A DNA stretch of 64,000 nucleotides from Mariprofundus micogutta (GTDB taxonomy: Bacteria; Pseudomonadota; Zetaproteobacteria; Mariprofundales; Mariprofundaceae). Below, in pieces: positions 56,529 through 63,820 of this stretch (positions are counted from its first letter, which is position 1; the number at the start of each line of letters is the position of its first letter). Both the position numbers and the translations under genes were made by a program. The notes under the pieces are model-generated. The model did no database searches. It saw nothing but the letters and a program-made list of their open reading frames with translations, and was not told the DNA's origin. The stretch covers positions 185,770-249,769 of the forward strand of contig NZ_BDFD01000001.1 of NCBI RefSeq assembly GCF_001895085.1. Reading direction: 5' to 3'.

Positions 56529-57171
56529 AATGGTTTTCCTCTCAAAATATTTTATTTTGAAAGACAATGAATGGGGGAATTAATTAATGGGATAAAAGGC
56601 GCTAATGGCAATAAAATGCTTTAAATAATAGTAGAAATTTCAAGGTATTCATTGAATTTCAATACAGGTCAAAAAACATTCAACGGTTGAACTATCGGCG
56701 GTTTCGATTGAATACGCGTGGGTTCGTGTGACTGTCTTATGACCTTTTACCAGTATAACTCAAACATTCAATGAATGTCAAGCATTTTGTTCTGATAAAG
56801 CAATAACTTACGAATCATTGTGACGTATAGGTTTCTGACGGTTTCGGGTGAATTAGCGGCGGATTATGTGCGGGGTTCGGTTGACATTTTTGGCTATAAA
56901 AAGGCGTTGAAATAATGCCAAGTCGGTTTCGTATGAAATCACCTGGCATTCAATGCGAATTCAATTTTGGGGTTCAAGTGAAACCGCTTGAAACCTGTTG
57001 TAGCTGTTGGGTTTTCCGCCTCTTGAATAAGCGATAGCGACATTCAAGAGACACCCCACTTGCCGCAAGGCTGGTGAGTGGGGTGTGCGCATTCCCCTAC
57101 GGGAATGCGTTATTTATTGCTTTTGTGCTCTATGAGTTATAGGACGGCACGGATATAAAACGCTAAGGCGT
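56529..57171. other. Non-coding region, candidate oriT
   Basis: 643 bp without a supported gene, directly upstream of the trwA-like gene. It contains ATTCA/TGAAT palindromes (a perfect ACATTCA-a-TGAATGT at about 56764-56778), three CGGTTTCG-nn-TGAA repeats (56699, 56839, 56924) and, at 57020-57109, three hairpins in a row. Gene order matches R388, where oriT precedes trwA. Confidence 0.6.
57020..57109. other. Three consecutive perfect hairpins with an F-like nic segment
   Basis: Stem 1 CTCTTGAAT/ATTCAAGAG (57020-57050), stem 2 ACACCCCACT/AGTGGGGTGT (57051-57086), stem 3 CGCATTCCC/GGGAATGCG (57088-57109). The right arm of stem 2 continues as GTGGGGTGTG, ten bases shared with the F-plasmid nic region as I remember it. 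Alternatively they terminate the primase transcript. Confidence 0.55.
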
Positions 57172-57963
57172 TTATATCTGGTCGTGCCTTGTGACGTGGC
57201 TTAAAGCTCTTTTAATGGTTCTGTGCGCATAGCTTACGGCGTTACGTTTACCACGTCCTGTGGCTCTTTCAACAAGCTCCCGCTCAAGTAAAATAGGGTC
57301 GGCTCCGTGCTCTAATCTCCCACATACATAACCCCATTCATTTTCGGATTCACTGCCTCCAGTGCTCGAATTATTAACCACACAAACCCCTGAAGGGGGA
57401 GAGAAAGGCTGGTTGGAAACGCTCGGTTCGCAATCAATCAATGCCTCACGCGGCACTGTCCACGCTCCCGCACTCGACACCGAAATGACATTAACCCACT
57501 GTCCTGCTCGCTTGTGGTTTTTGAATCCTGCAAGCCTCCCGAAATGCTCGCCTGATATTGAACCTCGGTCGCTGTTAATTAGCGGCTGAATATGTCGTTG
57601 TGCAAGGTATCTCTCCCGCTCATTTAATGGTCGGTCGGTTTGTAGCCAAATGTGACAACCACCCTCTTTGCTCGTCTCAATGACGCACGCTGAATACTTG
57701 CGGGAAATGGCAAGCGCTTGTCCTCGCTCGACGTCGTCAAGAAATATAACGGCGTTTGAATCGTGGCGGTGTGGTCTAACCTGTATCTCTGACCCCTTGG
57801 CATTTTCCGCACCGAGCCATTTTAGATAACGGTCAATATCTCCCGCCTGCACGTCCTCACGCAATATCATTTTGCCTGCACCTCTTGCGGCAAGGTCGAA
57901 TGATGTAATGCCTATTTCTGGCTGAATAAAAAAGCCTATTTGCTGCTTAATGTTTCTGTTCAT
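57172..57963 (-). CDS. RepB-type DNA primase
   Basis: 263 residues. The core has features of archaeo-eukaryotic-type plasmid primases such as IncQ RepB': the catalytic acidic segment NAVIFLDDVERGQA, then IETSKEGGCHIWLQTD and the basic GEHFGRLAGFKNHK. The C-terminal part is helical and basic (RATGRGKRNAVSYAHRTIKRAL). AGAGG precedes the ATG. It would prime replication from the adjacent iteron region with the SF3 helicase on the other side. Confidence 0.82.
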   Translation of the reverse strand: MNRNIKQQIGFFIQPEIGITSFDLAARGAGKMILREDVQAGDIDRYLKWLGAENAKGSEIQVRPHRHDSNAVIFLDDVERGQALAISRKYSACVIETSKEGGCHIWLQTDRPLNERERYLAQRHIQPLINSDRGSISGEHFGRLAGFKNHKRAGQWVNVISVSSAGAWTVPREALIDCEPSVSNQPFSPPSGVCVVNNSSTGGSESENEWGYVCGRLEHGADPILLERELVERATGRGKRNAVSYAHRTIKRALSHVTRHDQI

Positions 57964-58009
57964 TTTGTAAACCTCTATTTGTCATACTCATATATCTCAA
58001 CGATTCGCC

Positions 58010-58333
58010 ACGTCCAAACGTCCAACTTTGAAAATCGCTTGGACGCAACTTTGGACGTTGACAATCTCTTATTTTCCAACGCTTTTTACCCCTTACGTCC
58101 AAACGTCCATACGTCCAACCCCTAAAAAAGATATATAAAATAAATAATGCCTTTCTCTCCCGCCATCGGCGGCTTGTGTGGTTCATTTGATTATTATTTA
58201 TTATATAGAAAGTGTTTTTGAATGCGGACGTATGGACGTGCGGACGTAGCACACAAAAAAACCTTATTTTCCAACGATTCTTGAACGTCCAAGCAACGTC
58301 CAAGCTCTGGACGCAACTTGGACGTATGGACGT
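58010..58333. repeat. Iteron array, predicted replication origin
   Basis: About 15 copies of ACGTCCA(A)/(T)TGGACGT or one-base variants. ACGTCCA-sense copies start at 58010, 58018, 58095, 58103, 58111, 58285 and 58296; opposite-sense copies start at 58039, 58051, 58225, 58233, 58241, 58308, 58318 and 58327. Between the two clusters is an AT-rich stretch (about 58123-58215) suited to melting. It lies between the primase and helicase genes. A frame spanning it (57947-58429) is not supported as a gene. Confidence 0.82.
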
Positions 58334-58343
58334 AGTGGTTGGG

Positions 58344-59741
58344 TTAGAACGGCACATTGTCGGCCTCCTGCTCCGCCTGATTCTGTGTCCTGCCGCAAGG
58401 GTATAGTACGCCTGTTGACACCCGCTCACCGATTGTCAGGTTGATACAATACGGACGCTTACCGTCGCGTGTTTGCCTCCGCTTTTCACTCAACACACCA
58501 ACGAGCTCGTCAAGCCTCGTCCTGAATGTTGGCATACCGACAGATTTTAGTCCGTTTGCCGAACACCACTCTTTATACTCTGCATAGGAAGTCTGTCTGT
58601 CCGCGTCGCAATGGTCTGACCTCTCAACAACGCATTCGCTTGTCCAACCCAACACTGAATCGGCGCTAATTCGTGCCTGCTCAAGTTGTTCACGAATCAC
58701 TTGCGGTGGGTCGAAATGTCCTCGTTCAAGTAACCGCTGCAATCCCTCAAGTGACCAGTTTAACAAACCAGACAACCCACCTTTCTGCGTGATAATATAC
58801 TCATAATTCGGAATGCGTTCTGACACTGGAACCTTGTGCTCGAACGGCACAAGAAACCAACGCCTCCAAAACCCGTCAGTCTGGTCGCCTCCCTTGGGGG
58901 TATGGTTCGACAAAGCAATGATTTTCGCTGTATTCCTGAATGCCTTAATGACCTTCAAATATTTCCGATTTACTTGCATAGGCTCGCCTGAAACAAGCTT
59001 CTTCACGGTTTGCTCGTTGTTAATGTGTCTGCCAACCTCATCCGCAATGACCAAGCTACTGCCGATAATGCCTTCCATATCGTATTGTCCTATGCTGTCC
59101 AGATTGATAGCCGCTGTAGCGCTATGCAATTGCTCGACAACCTTTGCAAACACACCTTTACCGTTTGCACCGTTGCCTGTAAGCCATAGGCCGCACTGGT
59201 AGCGATTATCTGGCATTAGCGTGTAGCCGATAAACTCCTGCAGAAAATCCTGAACACCGAAATCGGGTACTACACGGTCAAGAAAATTCACCCACTCTTG
59301 ATTAGTAGCGGTAGGGTCATAGTCGCAAGCAAGCACGTACTGCAATCCATATTGCGGGTCGTGTTCCTTCAACTCGAATGTGTTGTTGTCCTCGTCATAA
59401 TGAATATAACCGTTACCAACAGGGATAATGATTGTGTCCGTCTTTGGTACTGGTAACAGGTCACACATTTGCATTGCAAGTTTTCCGCAAGCCGTTGCCT
59501 TATTCGGCGTAGCTTTATCTGGCTCGGTTCGTGCAAGCCATTTCGCTGCCTCCGCTTCAATTTGCTCAAATGGGACGTGCGCATAGTGCGTGTCTACCCA
59601 TTTGAAAATATCACTGTAAGTCGAAAAGTATGTATCTTTTGTCTTTCTCAACTTCTCAACAAATTGCAATTCAAGTGACGCTGCTTTTTTCTTGTTAGTA
59701 GAGCCTTTTGGTCTACCGCGTTTGTTTTTGTTCTGCTCCAT
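58344..59741 (-). CDS. SF3 replicative helicase, phage P4 / D5-like
   Basis: 465 residues. An AT-hook-like KRGRPKGS (7-14) starts the protein; a D5_N-like region follows (about 85-170); then the SF3 core with Walker A GNGANGKG (189-196), Walker B SLVIADEVG and motif C KIIALSNHTP, and a C-terminal winged-helix-like part (SYAEYKEWCSANGLKSVGMPTFRTRL) likely to bind the iterons. GGGAG lies six bases before the ATG but within a 7-bp inverted repeat. With the RepB-type primase it forms a two-gene replication system. Confidence 0.9.
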   Translation of the reverse strand: MEQNKNKRGRPKGSTNKKKAASLELQFVEKLRKTKDTYFSTYSDIFKWVDTHYAHVPFEQIEAEAAKWLARTEPDKATPNKATACGKLAMQMCDLLPVPKTDTIIIPVGNGYIHYDEDNNTFELKEHDPQYGLQYVLACDYDPTATNQEWVNFLDRVVPDFGVQDFLQEFIGYTLMPDNRYQCGLWLTGNGANGKGVFAKVVEQLHSATAAINLDSIGQYDMEGIIGSSLVIADEVGRHINNEQTVKKLVSGEPMQVNRKYLKVIKAFRNTAKIIALSNHTPKGGDQTDGFWRRWFLVPFEHKVPVSERIPNYEYIITQKGGLSGLLNWSLEGLQRLLERGHFDPPQVIREQLEQARISADSVLGWTSECVVERSDHCDADRQTSYAEYKEWCSANGLKSVGMPTFRTRLDELVGVLSEKRRQTRDGKRPYCINLTIGERVSTGVLYPCGRTQNQAEQEADNVPF

Positions 59742-59749
59742 AGGTTACT

Positions 59750-59766
59750 CCCGTATTGGATACGGG
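59750..59766. promoter_or_regulatory. Inverted repeat over the helicase ribosome site
   Basis: CCCGTAT-tgg-ATACGGG. In the minus-strand mRNA the GGG of the Shine-Dalgarno is in the 3' arm, so the hairpin or a bound repressor could block translation or transcription of the helicase. Confidence 0.5.
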
Positions 59767-59840
59767 AGCGGCAAGGTCTTGACTGCTTATAAGTACATAG
59801 ATATAATATTCATTCGTTGTATAAATATTATTTATGTCTT

Positions 59841-59876
59841 TATAAACACCGGAGCCTCACCGCTCCGGTGTTTATA
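59841..59876. terminator. Strong bidirectional-type hairpin upstream of the helicase gene
   Basis: TATAAACACCGGAGC (59841-59855) and GCTCCGGTGTTTATA (59862-59876): a perfect 15-bp stem with a six-base loop. It includes the stop of the 66-aa gene, and separates the alpA transcript from the helicase gene. Confidence 0.85.
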
Positions 59877-60072
59877 GTTCTTGATTGTATTCTTGATTAT
59901 CTAAGTAATCGTTAATGCAATCTTCGTCAGTGCTGTCAAAACCAAGGCAAAAACCTTGCCACCTGAAAACAGCAACATCTATTCCATTGTCCTCAACCCA
60001 CTCATAGAGCTTGTAAGACGTAGAGGGTCTGCGATTGAAAGTAACATTCTCTTTTTGCTGAACAATATACAT
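59872..60072 (-). CDS. Hypothetical 66-aa protein coupled to the AlpA-like gene
   Basis: MYIVQQKENVTFNRRPSTSYKLYEWVEDNGIDVAVFRWQG... with an acidic C-terminus (DSTDEDCINDYLDNQE). The ATG shares one base with the alpA stop (TAATG), and AGGGGG precedes it by seven bases. It has a compact alpha/beta composition with no membrane segment. It may act with AlpA in excision control or be an unrelated small protein; I cannot tell. Confidence 0.6.
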   Translation of the reverse strand: MYIVQQKENVTFNRRPSTSYKLYEWVEDNGIDVAVFRWQGFCLGFDSTDEDCINDYLDNQEYNQEL

Positions 60073-60311
60073 TACGCAACCCCCTGCGCATTTTTGCGAG
60101 GTCGTCCAGGACGGCGTTTTGCAGGTGCGTTTATGACTGGCTGATTGATTAGCCATTGCTCAACTTCATCGCGAACAAAATAGACCTTGCGTCCTGCTTT
60201 GTGTGCCGGCGGCAAGGTGGTTTTCTTATCGCTCCAAAGTTTGTTTTTGAAAGTACGGGGAGAGCAACCGATAATGGCTGCGGTTTCTGCTATAGATAAA
60301 ATGGAATTCAT
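60072..60311 (-). CDS. AlpA-family DNA-binding protein, likely excisionase/regulator
   Basis: 79 residues. A MerR-like winged helix-turn-helix (ILSIAETAAIIGCSPRTFKNK, then PPAHKAGRKVYFVRDEVEQWL) followed by a basic AT-hook-like tail (KRRPGRPRKNAQ). Proteins of this family direct excision or activate element genes in P4-like islands. GGAG lies eight bases before the ATG. Two palindromes in the leader (60322-60346 and 60351-60368) may be its own operators. Confidence 0.82.
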   Translation of the reverse strand: MNSILSIAETAAIIGCSPRTFKNKLWSDKKTTLPPAHKAGRKVYFVRDEVEQWLINQPVINAPAKRRPGRPRKNAQGVA

Positions 60312-60669
60312 TGGGAATTCTCCGTTCGATTTCGGACCCCGAACGGGTGCTACTAATGTGAGTTAGTAATCTTCACAGCTTCCAATGTTTTGTAGGCTTC
60401 CGTCAAATTCGTTTATCTTATAAAATAAGAAAGGAATTTCACCTGTCGTAACGGGTATAGCTGCTGTTCACCGTTACCGCCGCACCCGCGTATCGAAACG
60501 CGCTTCCTGTCAACAGGGGGATTGGTCTTTAGATACAGTCTCCGCAACCGCACCTTTATCACTTGTTGGACGCAATGGTAGCAAACCCTCACCCCCTTGT
60601 CAACACTTTATTTTATAAGTGCCTATTCTATATGCCTTTTTCGTCAAAATAAACTTGACACATAATCTT
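60312..60669. other. Regulatory gap between alpA and int
   Basis: No gene supported. It holds the 60320-60345 motif shared with the relaxase leader (arms CCGTTCG/CGAACGG), a TACTAA/TTAGTA inverted repeat (60351-60368), TGTCAACA twice (60508, 60598) and one stray iteron-type TTGGACGC (60566). Probably the alpA promoter and operators. Confidence 0.55.
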
Positions 60670-61761
60670 TTAGGCGTTGCGGTTATTAGTTTTTTTGTCA
60701 AGCAAGTGAATAATATCCTCTGCTTGCATATGTCCATAATTGTCTAACATTTGTGTTGTTTCGTGTCCTGTTAACACCATTACTTGCGCTGGTGTCCAAC
60801 CCTTTGCTTGCGCACGGGTCGTCGCTTCGTGACGTAACTGGTGCGGTGTTACTTTTTCAATGCCTGCTTTTTTGCAAGCACGTCGCATAGCAACGGTCAC
60901 GGTATCTGGGTGGGTATATGTAAAGACATTACCTGATTTTTTAACGCCTATCCTGCGCAATGTAGCAATCACACGGCGGGATAATGGAACTTTGCGGGTT
61001 GCTCTGTCTGCACGATTCATTGGGTCTTTATTACGCACAGTCATTATGCGCTTGTTTATATTTACATTTTCCCATTGTAACGTCACAAGCTCATTGCGGC
61101 GGCAAGCTGTTTCAATTGCAATGCGAACAAAATTTGCAAGTTCACCGTCGTTATAATCTCTACAAGCTCGGATTAACTCGAACTCAGCCTTGACCGAACT
61201 GGTGCCTTTTTCCGAACGTTTAAGGGCTTGACGTTTCTTTGCGTCGTCACGCACAAGTTTTAACAATGAACGAACGTTAACAGGATTCCCCCGTGGCAAT
61301 GTTACTCCCCATTCGGCGCTTGCGTGCTCAAGCACTCGGTGCATTAGACTCAACTCTTCCTTGATTGTTTTCTTGCTGATAGTTGCGCCACCACCTCTGC
61401 CTTTCTCCTGTCTGCGTTCGTCACGGAATTCGGCAAAGTGTTTAGGTTCAATTTTGGCAACTGCAATGCTTGCAATAGAACGCTTGCGCAGGTTGTTTAT
61501 TTTTGAAATGTCTCTGTCGGGGTAGCGTGAAATATGCGGTACAACGTCTCTTGAATAACGCTGTAAGATATCAGACAAGGTTGTTTGTTTAGCAGTTCGA
61601 TAATCGCCGAGTTGACCATTTTTTAACTCAAGTTTCTTAGCCGCCTCAACCGCTTTCGCCTCGGTTTCTGTGTTGAATGTTTCACTGAACAATAGCGTAT
61701 TCTTACCAGCAATCCGCCTTGTAATCCTGACCCTGTATGCACCATTTCTATGCTCAATCAT
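60670..61761 (-). CDS. int: Tyrosine recombinase (integrase) of the first element
   Basis: 363 residues. N-terminal arm-binding domain (YRVRITRRIAGKNTLLFSETF), SAM-like core-binding domain, and catalytic domain with Arg in CRRNELVTLQW, HQLRHEATTR (HxxR), LTGHETTQ (His) and the Tyr nucleophile in MLDNYGHM. GAGG lies five bases before the ATG. It is next to attR at the end far from the intact tRNA, with five TGGGTTTCA sites between it and attR. Confidence 0.95.
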   Translation of the reverse strand: MIEHRNGAYRVRITRRIAGKNTLLFSETFNTETEAKAVEAAKKLELKNGQLGDYRTAKQTTLSDILQRYSRDVVPHISRYPDRDISKINNLRKRSIASIAVAKIEPKHFAEFRDERRQEKGRGGGATISKKTIKEELSLMHRVLEHASAEWGVTLPRGNPVNVRSLLKLVRDDAKKRQALKRSEKGTSSVKAEFELIRACRDYNDGELANFVRIAIETACRRNELVTLQWENVNINKRIMTVRNKDPMNRADRATRKVPLSRRVIATLRRIGVKKSGNVFTYTHPDTVTVAMRRACKKAGIEKVTPHQLRHEATTRAQAKGWTPAQVMVLTGHETTQMLDNYGHMQAEDIIHLLDKKTNNRNA

Positions 61762-61795
61762 TATCGCCTCATTTGTGACCTTCGGTCTGAAAACT

Positions 61796-61966
61796 TGGGT
61801 TTCATTTTGGGTTTCACGCCCCTAAAAAAACGCCTTGGGTTTCAAAATGGGTTTCACTTTTGCCCGAAAGTCAGGGGTTGAATAGGTGTTTAATGATAGT
61901 TAAAAAGGTATATATTGCAATGTTTTTATATTGCATAGGTGTTGAATGGGAGTTAAGTGGGTTTCA
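61796..61966. repeat. Right-end integrase arm-site array
   Basis: TGGGTTTCA at 61796, 61808, 61836, 61848 and 61958. The first four form two doublets with 12-bp start-to-start spacing, the same as the left-end doublet at 50425/50437. A TATATTGCA direct repeat (61911 and 61927) lies between the doublets and the last copy and may bind an accessory factor. Confidence 0.72.
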
Positions 61967-61987
61967 GGAAAAGGGTTAAAACTCTGC

Positions 61988-62036
61988 CTCATAACCCGAA
62001 GGTCGTCGGTTCAAATCCGGCCCCCGCAACCAAACA
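61988..62036 (+). repeat. tRNA-fMet 3' fragment: attR of the first element and attL of the second
   Basis: Copy of 50302-50350 with C/G in place of the T/A pair of the T stem. No 5' half of a tRNA precedes it, so it is not a gene. A terminator follows at once. Confidence 0.92.
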
Positions 62037-62039
62037 AAC

Positions 62040-62079
62040 AAAGGGCTCGCAGCTAATCACTGCGGGCCCTTTTCTTTAT
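62040..62079 (+). terminator. Terminator after the tRNA fragment
   Basis: 13-bp stem AAAGGGCTCGCAG (62040-62052) / CTGCGGGCCCTTT (62060-62072) with one G-T pair, followed by TCTTTATT. Probably a former tRNA-fMet terminator. Confidence 0.85.
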
Positions 62080-62153
62080 TTGCTCCATTATTGCTCCACT
62101 CGCCATTTTCTGATAACATAAAATCTGCCAAATCGGCGTGGTCGGAGATCACT

Positions 62154-63197
62154 ATGGCCAGCATAAGAAAACGAGGCCCATACCAGTGGGAGGTAAGAGT
62201 CAGGAGGAAGGGATACCCCCTCCAATGCAACACTTTTGAATCTAAAGCAGAAGCAGAAGCCTGGGCATCAACAATTGAGTCTGAAATGGCTCGAAAAGTG
62301 TTCCGCTCATTCAGTGAAGCTGAAAACACACTTTTCACTGAACTCCTCGACCGCTATGGAGAGGAATTAACACCAAAAAAACGAGGTGCCAAACAGGAGG
62401 CCAGCAAACTTCGCGTAATTTCCCGGTACCCAATTGCAGAATATAGTATTGCGCTAATTGGCGGCAAAGAGCTTGCCGAGTATCGTAATACCCGATTGAA
62501 ATCAGTTTCACCCAAGACAGTTCATGATGAGTTGGTATTAATTGGCCATGTTATCAAAGTTGCAATGCAAGATTGGGGCTTAGCCTTACCACATGGAAAT
62601 CCAATAGAGTCAGTTCGCAAACCGAAAGTCGGAAACAACAGCCGAGATCGACGGATTTTTGGAGAGGAAGAAAAAAGGCTCCTCGCAGCTTGCAAGGAGT
62701 ATGGCGAACCTTTGCCAAGCATCGTCACTCTTGCGTTGGAAACGGGTATGCGACGCGGCGAAATCGCTGATCTTCAATGGAAGTATATTAATTTGAAGAA
62801 TAATACACTCCACCTTCCAGAGACTAAAAACGAAGAATCTCGTGATGTTCCTTTATCATCCACGGCCATACGGACGCTGAATAAGCTTCCGAGAAATATA
62901 AATGGTCGCGTTTTCTCAATGCGCGCAGATTCTATTACAAAAGCATTCAGCCGCAGTTGTAGCCGGGCATGTGAACACGTATTCGAGAGGATGGCAGGAG
63001 AAGAAACTGACTGCGACAATTGCGAAGGGATCAAAAATCTGCGCTTTCACGACTTACGCCACGAAGCAACTTCACGATTTTTCGAACTGGGCTTGAACCC
63101 AATGCAAGTAGCAGCAATAACGGGACATAAAACGCTCCAGATGCTCCAAAGATACACCCACCTGAAAGCAGAAGACCTAGCCAAGCTACTCAATTAA
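62154..63197 (+). CDS. int: Tyrosine recombinase (integrase) of the second element
   Basis: 347 residues from the ATG at 62154 (GGAG six bases upstream). N-terminal arm-binding domain (YQWEVRVRRKGYPLQCNTF), core-binding domain, and catalytic residues in GMRRGEIADLQW, FHDLRHEATSR, ITGHKTLQ and the Tyr of MLQRYTHL. Clearly related to but different from the integrase at 60670, and both serve the same tRNA site. A CDNCEG insertion precedes the HxxR motif. Confidence 0.95.
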   Translation: MASIRKRGPYQWEVRVRRKGYPLQCNTFESKAEAEAWASTIESEMARKVFRSFSEAENTLFTELLDRYGEELTPKKRGAKQEASKLRVISRYPIAEYSIALIGGKELAEYRNTRLKSVSPKTVHDELVLIGHVIKVAMQDWGLALPHGNPIESVRKPKVGNNSRDRRIFGEEEKRLLAACKEYGEPLPSIVTLALETGMRRGEIADLQWKYINLKNNTLHLPETKNEESRDVPLSSTAIRTLNKLPRNINGRVFSMRADSITKAFSRSCSRACEHVFERMAGEETDCDNCEGIKNLRFHDLRHEATSRFFELGLNPMQVAAITGHKTLQMLQRYTHLKAEDLAKLLN

Positions 63198-63451
63198 ATT
63201 GAATTTAGTAAACCGAAAACTGCCATGAACAACTGCCATGAACTTTGCAATCATGTTGATCAGAACCTACAATACATATATCCGGCGATAGGCGGATACT
63301 CCGTCTACCTCGTCATCGTCACTTTATGTGATTACATGCAGCATGACTGAGTGTGACTCTTTGACTTGTACTCAGTGTAGCTCTTTGTTGGTTTTGTGCC
63401 ATGCGCTCTGCGCTAGATTCGCCGGAAATATGATGACAGAGAGGTAATTGG
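63198..63451. other. Non-coding leader before the reverse transcriptase locus
   Basis: 254 bp without a supported ORF. It contains a perfect 13-bp tandem repeat (63218-63243), an ATCCG/CGGAT inverted repeat near 63282-63299 and a loose direct repeat AGTGTGACTCTTTG / AGTGTAGCTCTTTG (about 63350-63390). It is the natural place for a promoter and possibly a structured RNA. Confidence 0.4.
63218..63243. repeat. Perfect 13-bp tandem duplication
   Basis: AACTGCCATGAAC occurs twice head to tail at 63218-63230 and 63231-63243, about 20 bp after the integrase stop. Confidence 0.85.
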
Positions 63452-63574
63452 ATGAAGCATTTCTTTTACCGCCTAGCTCAGAAGGTAGCAGTTCGACTGC
63501 TTGTGCAATTATTGCTGAAACTTCTGAGCATGGCATTTAACTATCCCCGCCACCCCTCTTCATCGACAGCATGA
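63452..63574 (+). CDS. 40-residue peptide overlapping the reverse transcriptase start
   Basis: MKHFFYRLAQKVAVRLLVQL... a basic, amphipathic/hydrophobic helix, then a Pro/Ser tail ending in SSSTA. GAGAGG lies seven bases before the ATG. Its TGA overlaps the ATG of the reverse transcriptase (ATGA), so translation of the two is coupled. It may be a partner of the enzyme, a leader peptide or a small toxin; nothing recognised. Confidence 0.5.
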   Translation: MKHFFYRLAQKVAVRLLVQLLLKLLSMAFNYPRHPSSSTA

Positions 63575-63820
63575 CACCATCTGACCTGTGGCTATATAGA
63601 TTCAAAAGAAGAAGTGGATGGATATTTGTTCCCACTCCTGACACCATCGTATACGGCAAAGAGGTTAAGACCCTGATCGAGAAGCGTTGGAAGCCCCCAA
63701 ACTACTACTATCACTTGCGCCAAGGCGGTCATGTTGCAGCCCTACAACATCACAGCAGCAATGAATATTTTCTTCATCTCGACATAAAAAGCTTTTTTGG
63801 ACATATCAACAAAACCCGAG
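63571..63820 (+). pseudogene. Reverse transcriptase gene, N-terminal fragment broken by an IS
   Basis: About 83 residues remain (MTPSDLWLYRFKRRSGWIF...), including YYYHLRQGGHVAAL and motif A LDIKSFFGHIN, whose Asp is one of the catalytic metal ligands. Fingers/motif A are present; the YxDD box, thumb and everything after are missing. The frame continues a few codons into the insertion sequence to a stop at 63843. The GGHVAAL...DIKSFFGxI style resembles RTs of bacterial defence or unclassified groups more than group II introns, but I cannot name the clade. Confidence 0.75.

Larger units (their letters stand above)
50351..62036. mobile_element. Integrative mobilizable element with its own replication module
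   Basis: Bounded by 49-bp direct repeats of the tRNA-fMet 3' end. In order on the minus strand from the right: tyrosine integrase, AlpA-like regulator, 66-aa protein, SF3 helicase, iteron origin, RepB-type primase, candidate oriT, RHH protein, 63-aa protein, coupling ATPase, MobF relaxase and a 107-aa protein. All genes face left. No T4SS pilus or channel genes, resistance or defence cargo is seen, so transfer would need a helper. One further copy of the tRNA fragment marks a second element at its right end. Confidence 0.88.

Noticed and set aside
58010..58333. CRISPR array
   Set aside because: Repeats are 7-8 bp, in both orientations, irregularly spaced and without spacers of constant size; no cas genes.
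57947..58429. 160-codon minus-strand frame across the iteron region
   Set aside because: Overlaps two well-supported genes, has no family likeness, and its composition is explained by the ACGTCCA repeats.
61988..62036. Second tRNA gene
   Set aside because: Only the 3' part from the anticodon loop is present; no acceptor 5' strand or D arm precedes it.
50351..62036. Complete conjugative element (ICE)
   Set aside because: Relaxase and coupling protein are present, but no VirB/Tra mating-pair genes were found, so it is called mobilizable only.
63198..63451. Retron msr-msd RNA
   Set aside because: I could not identify a paired a1/a2 repeat or a branching G context by eye, so a retron call is not supported.
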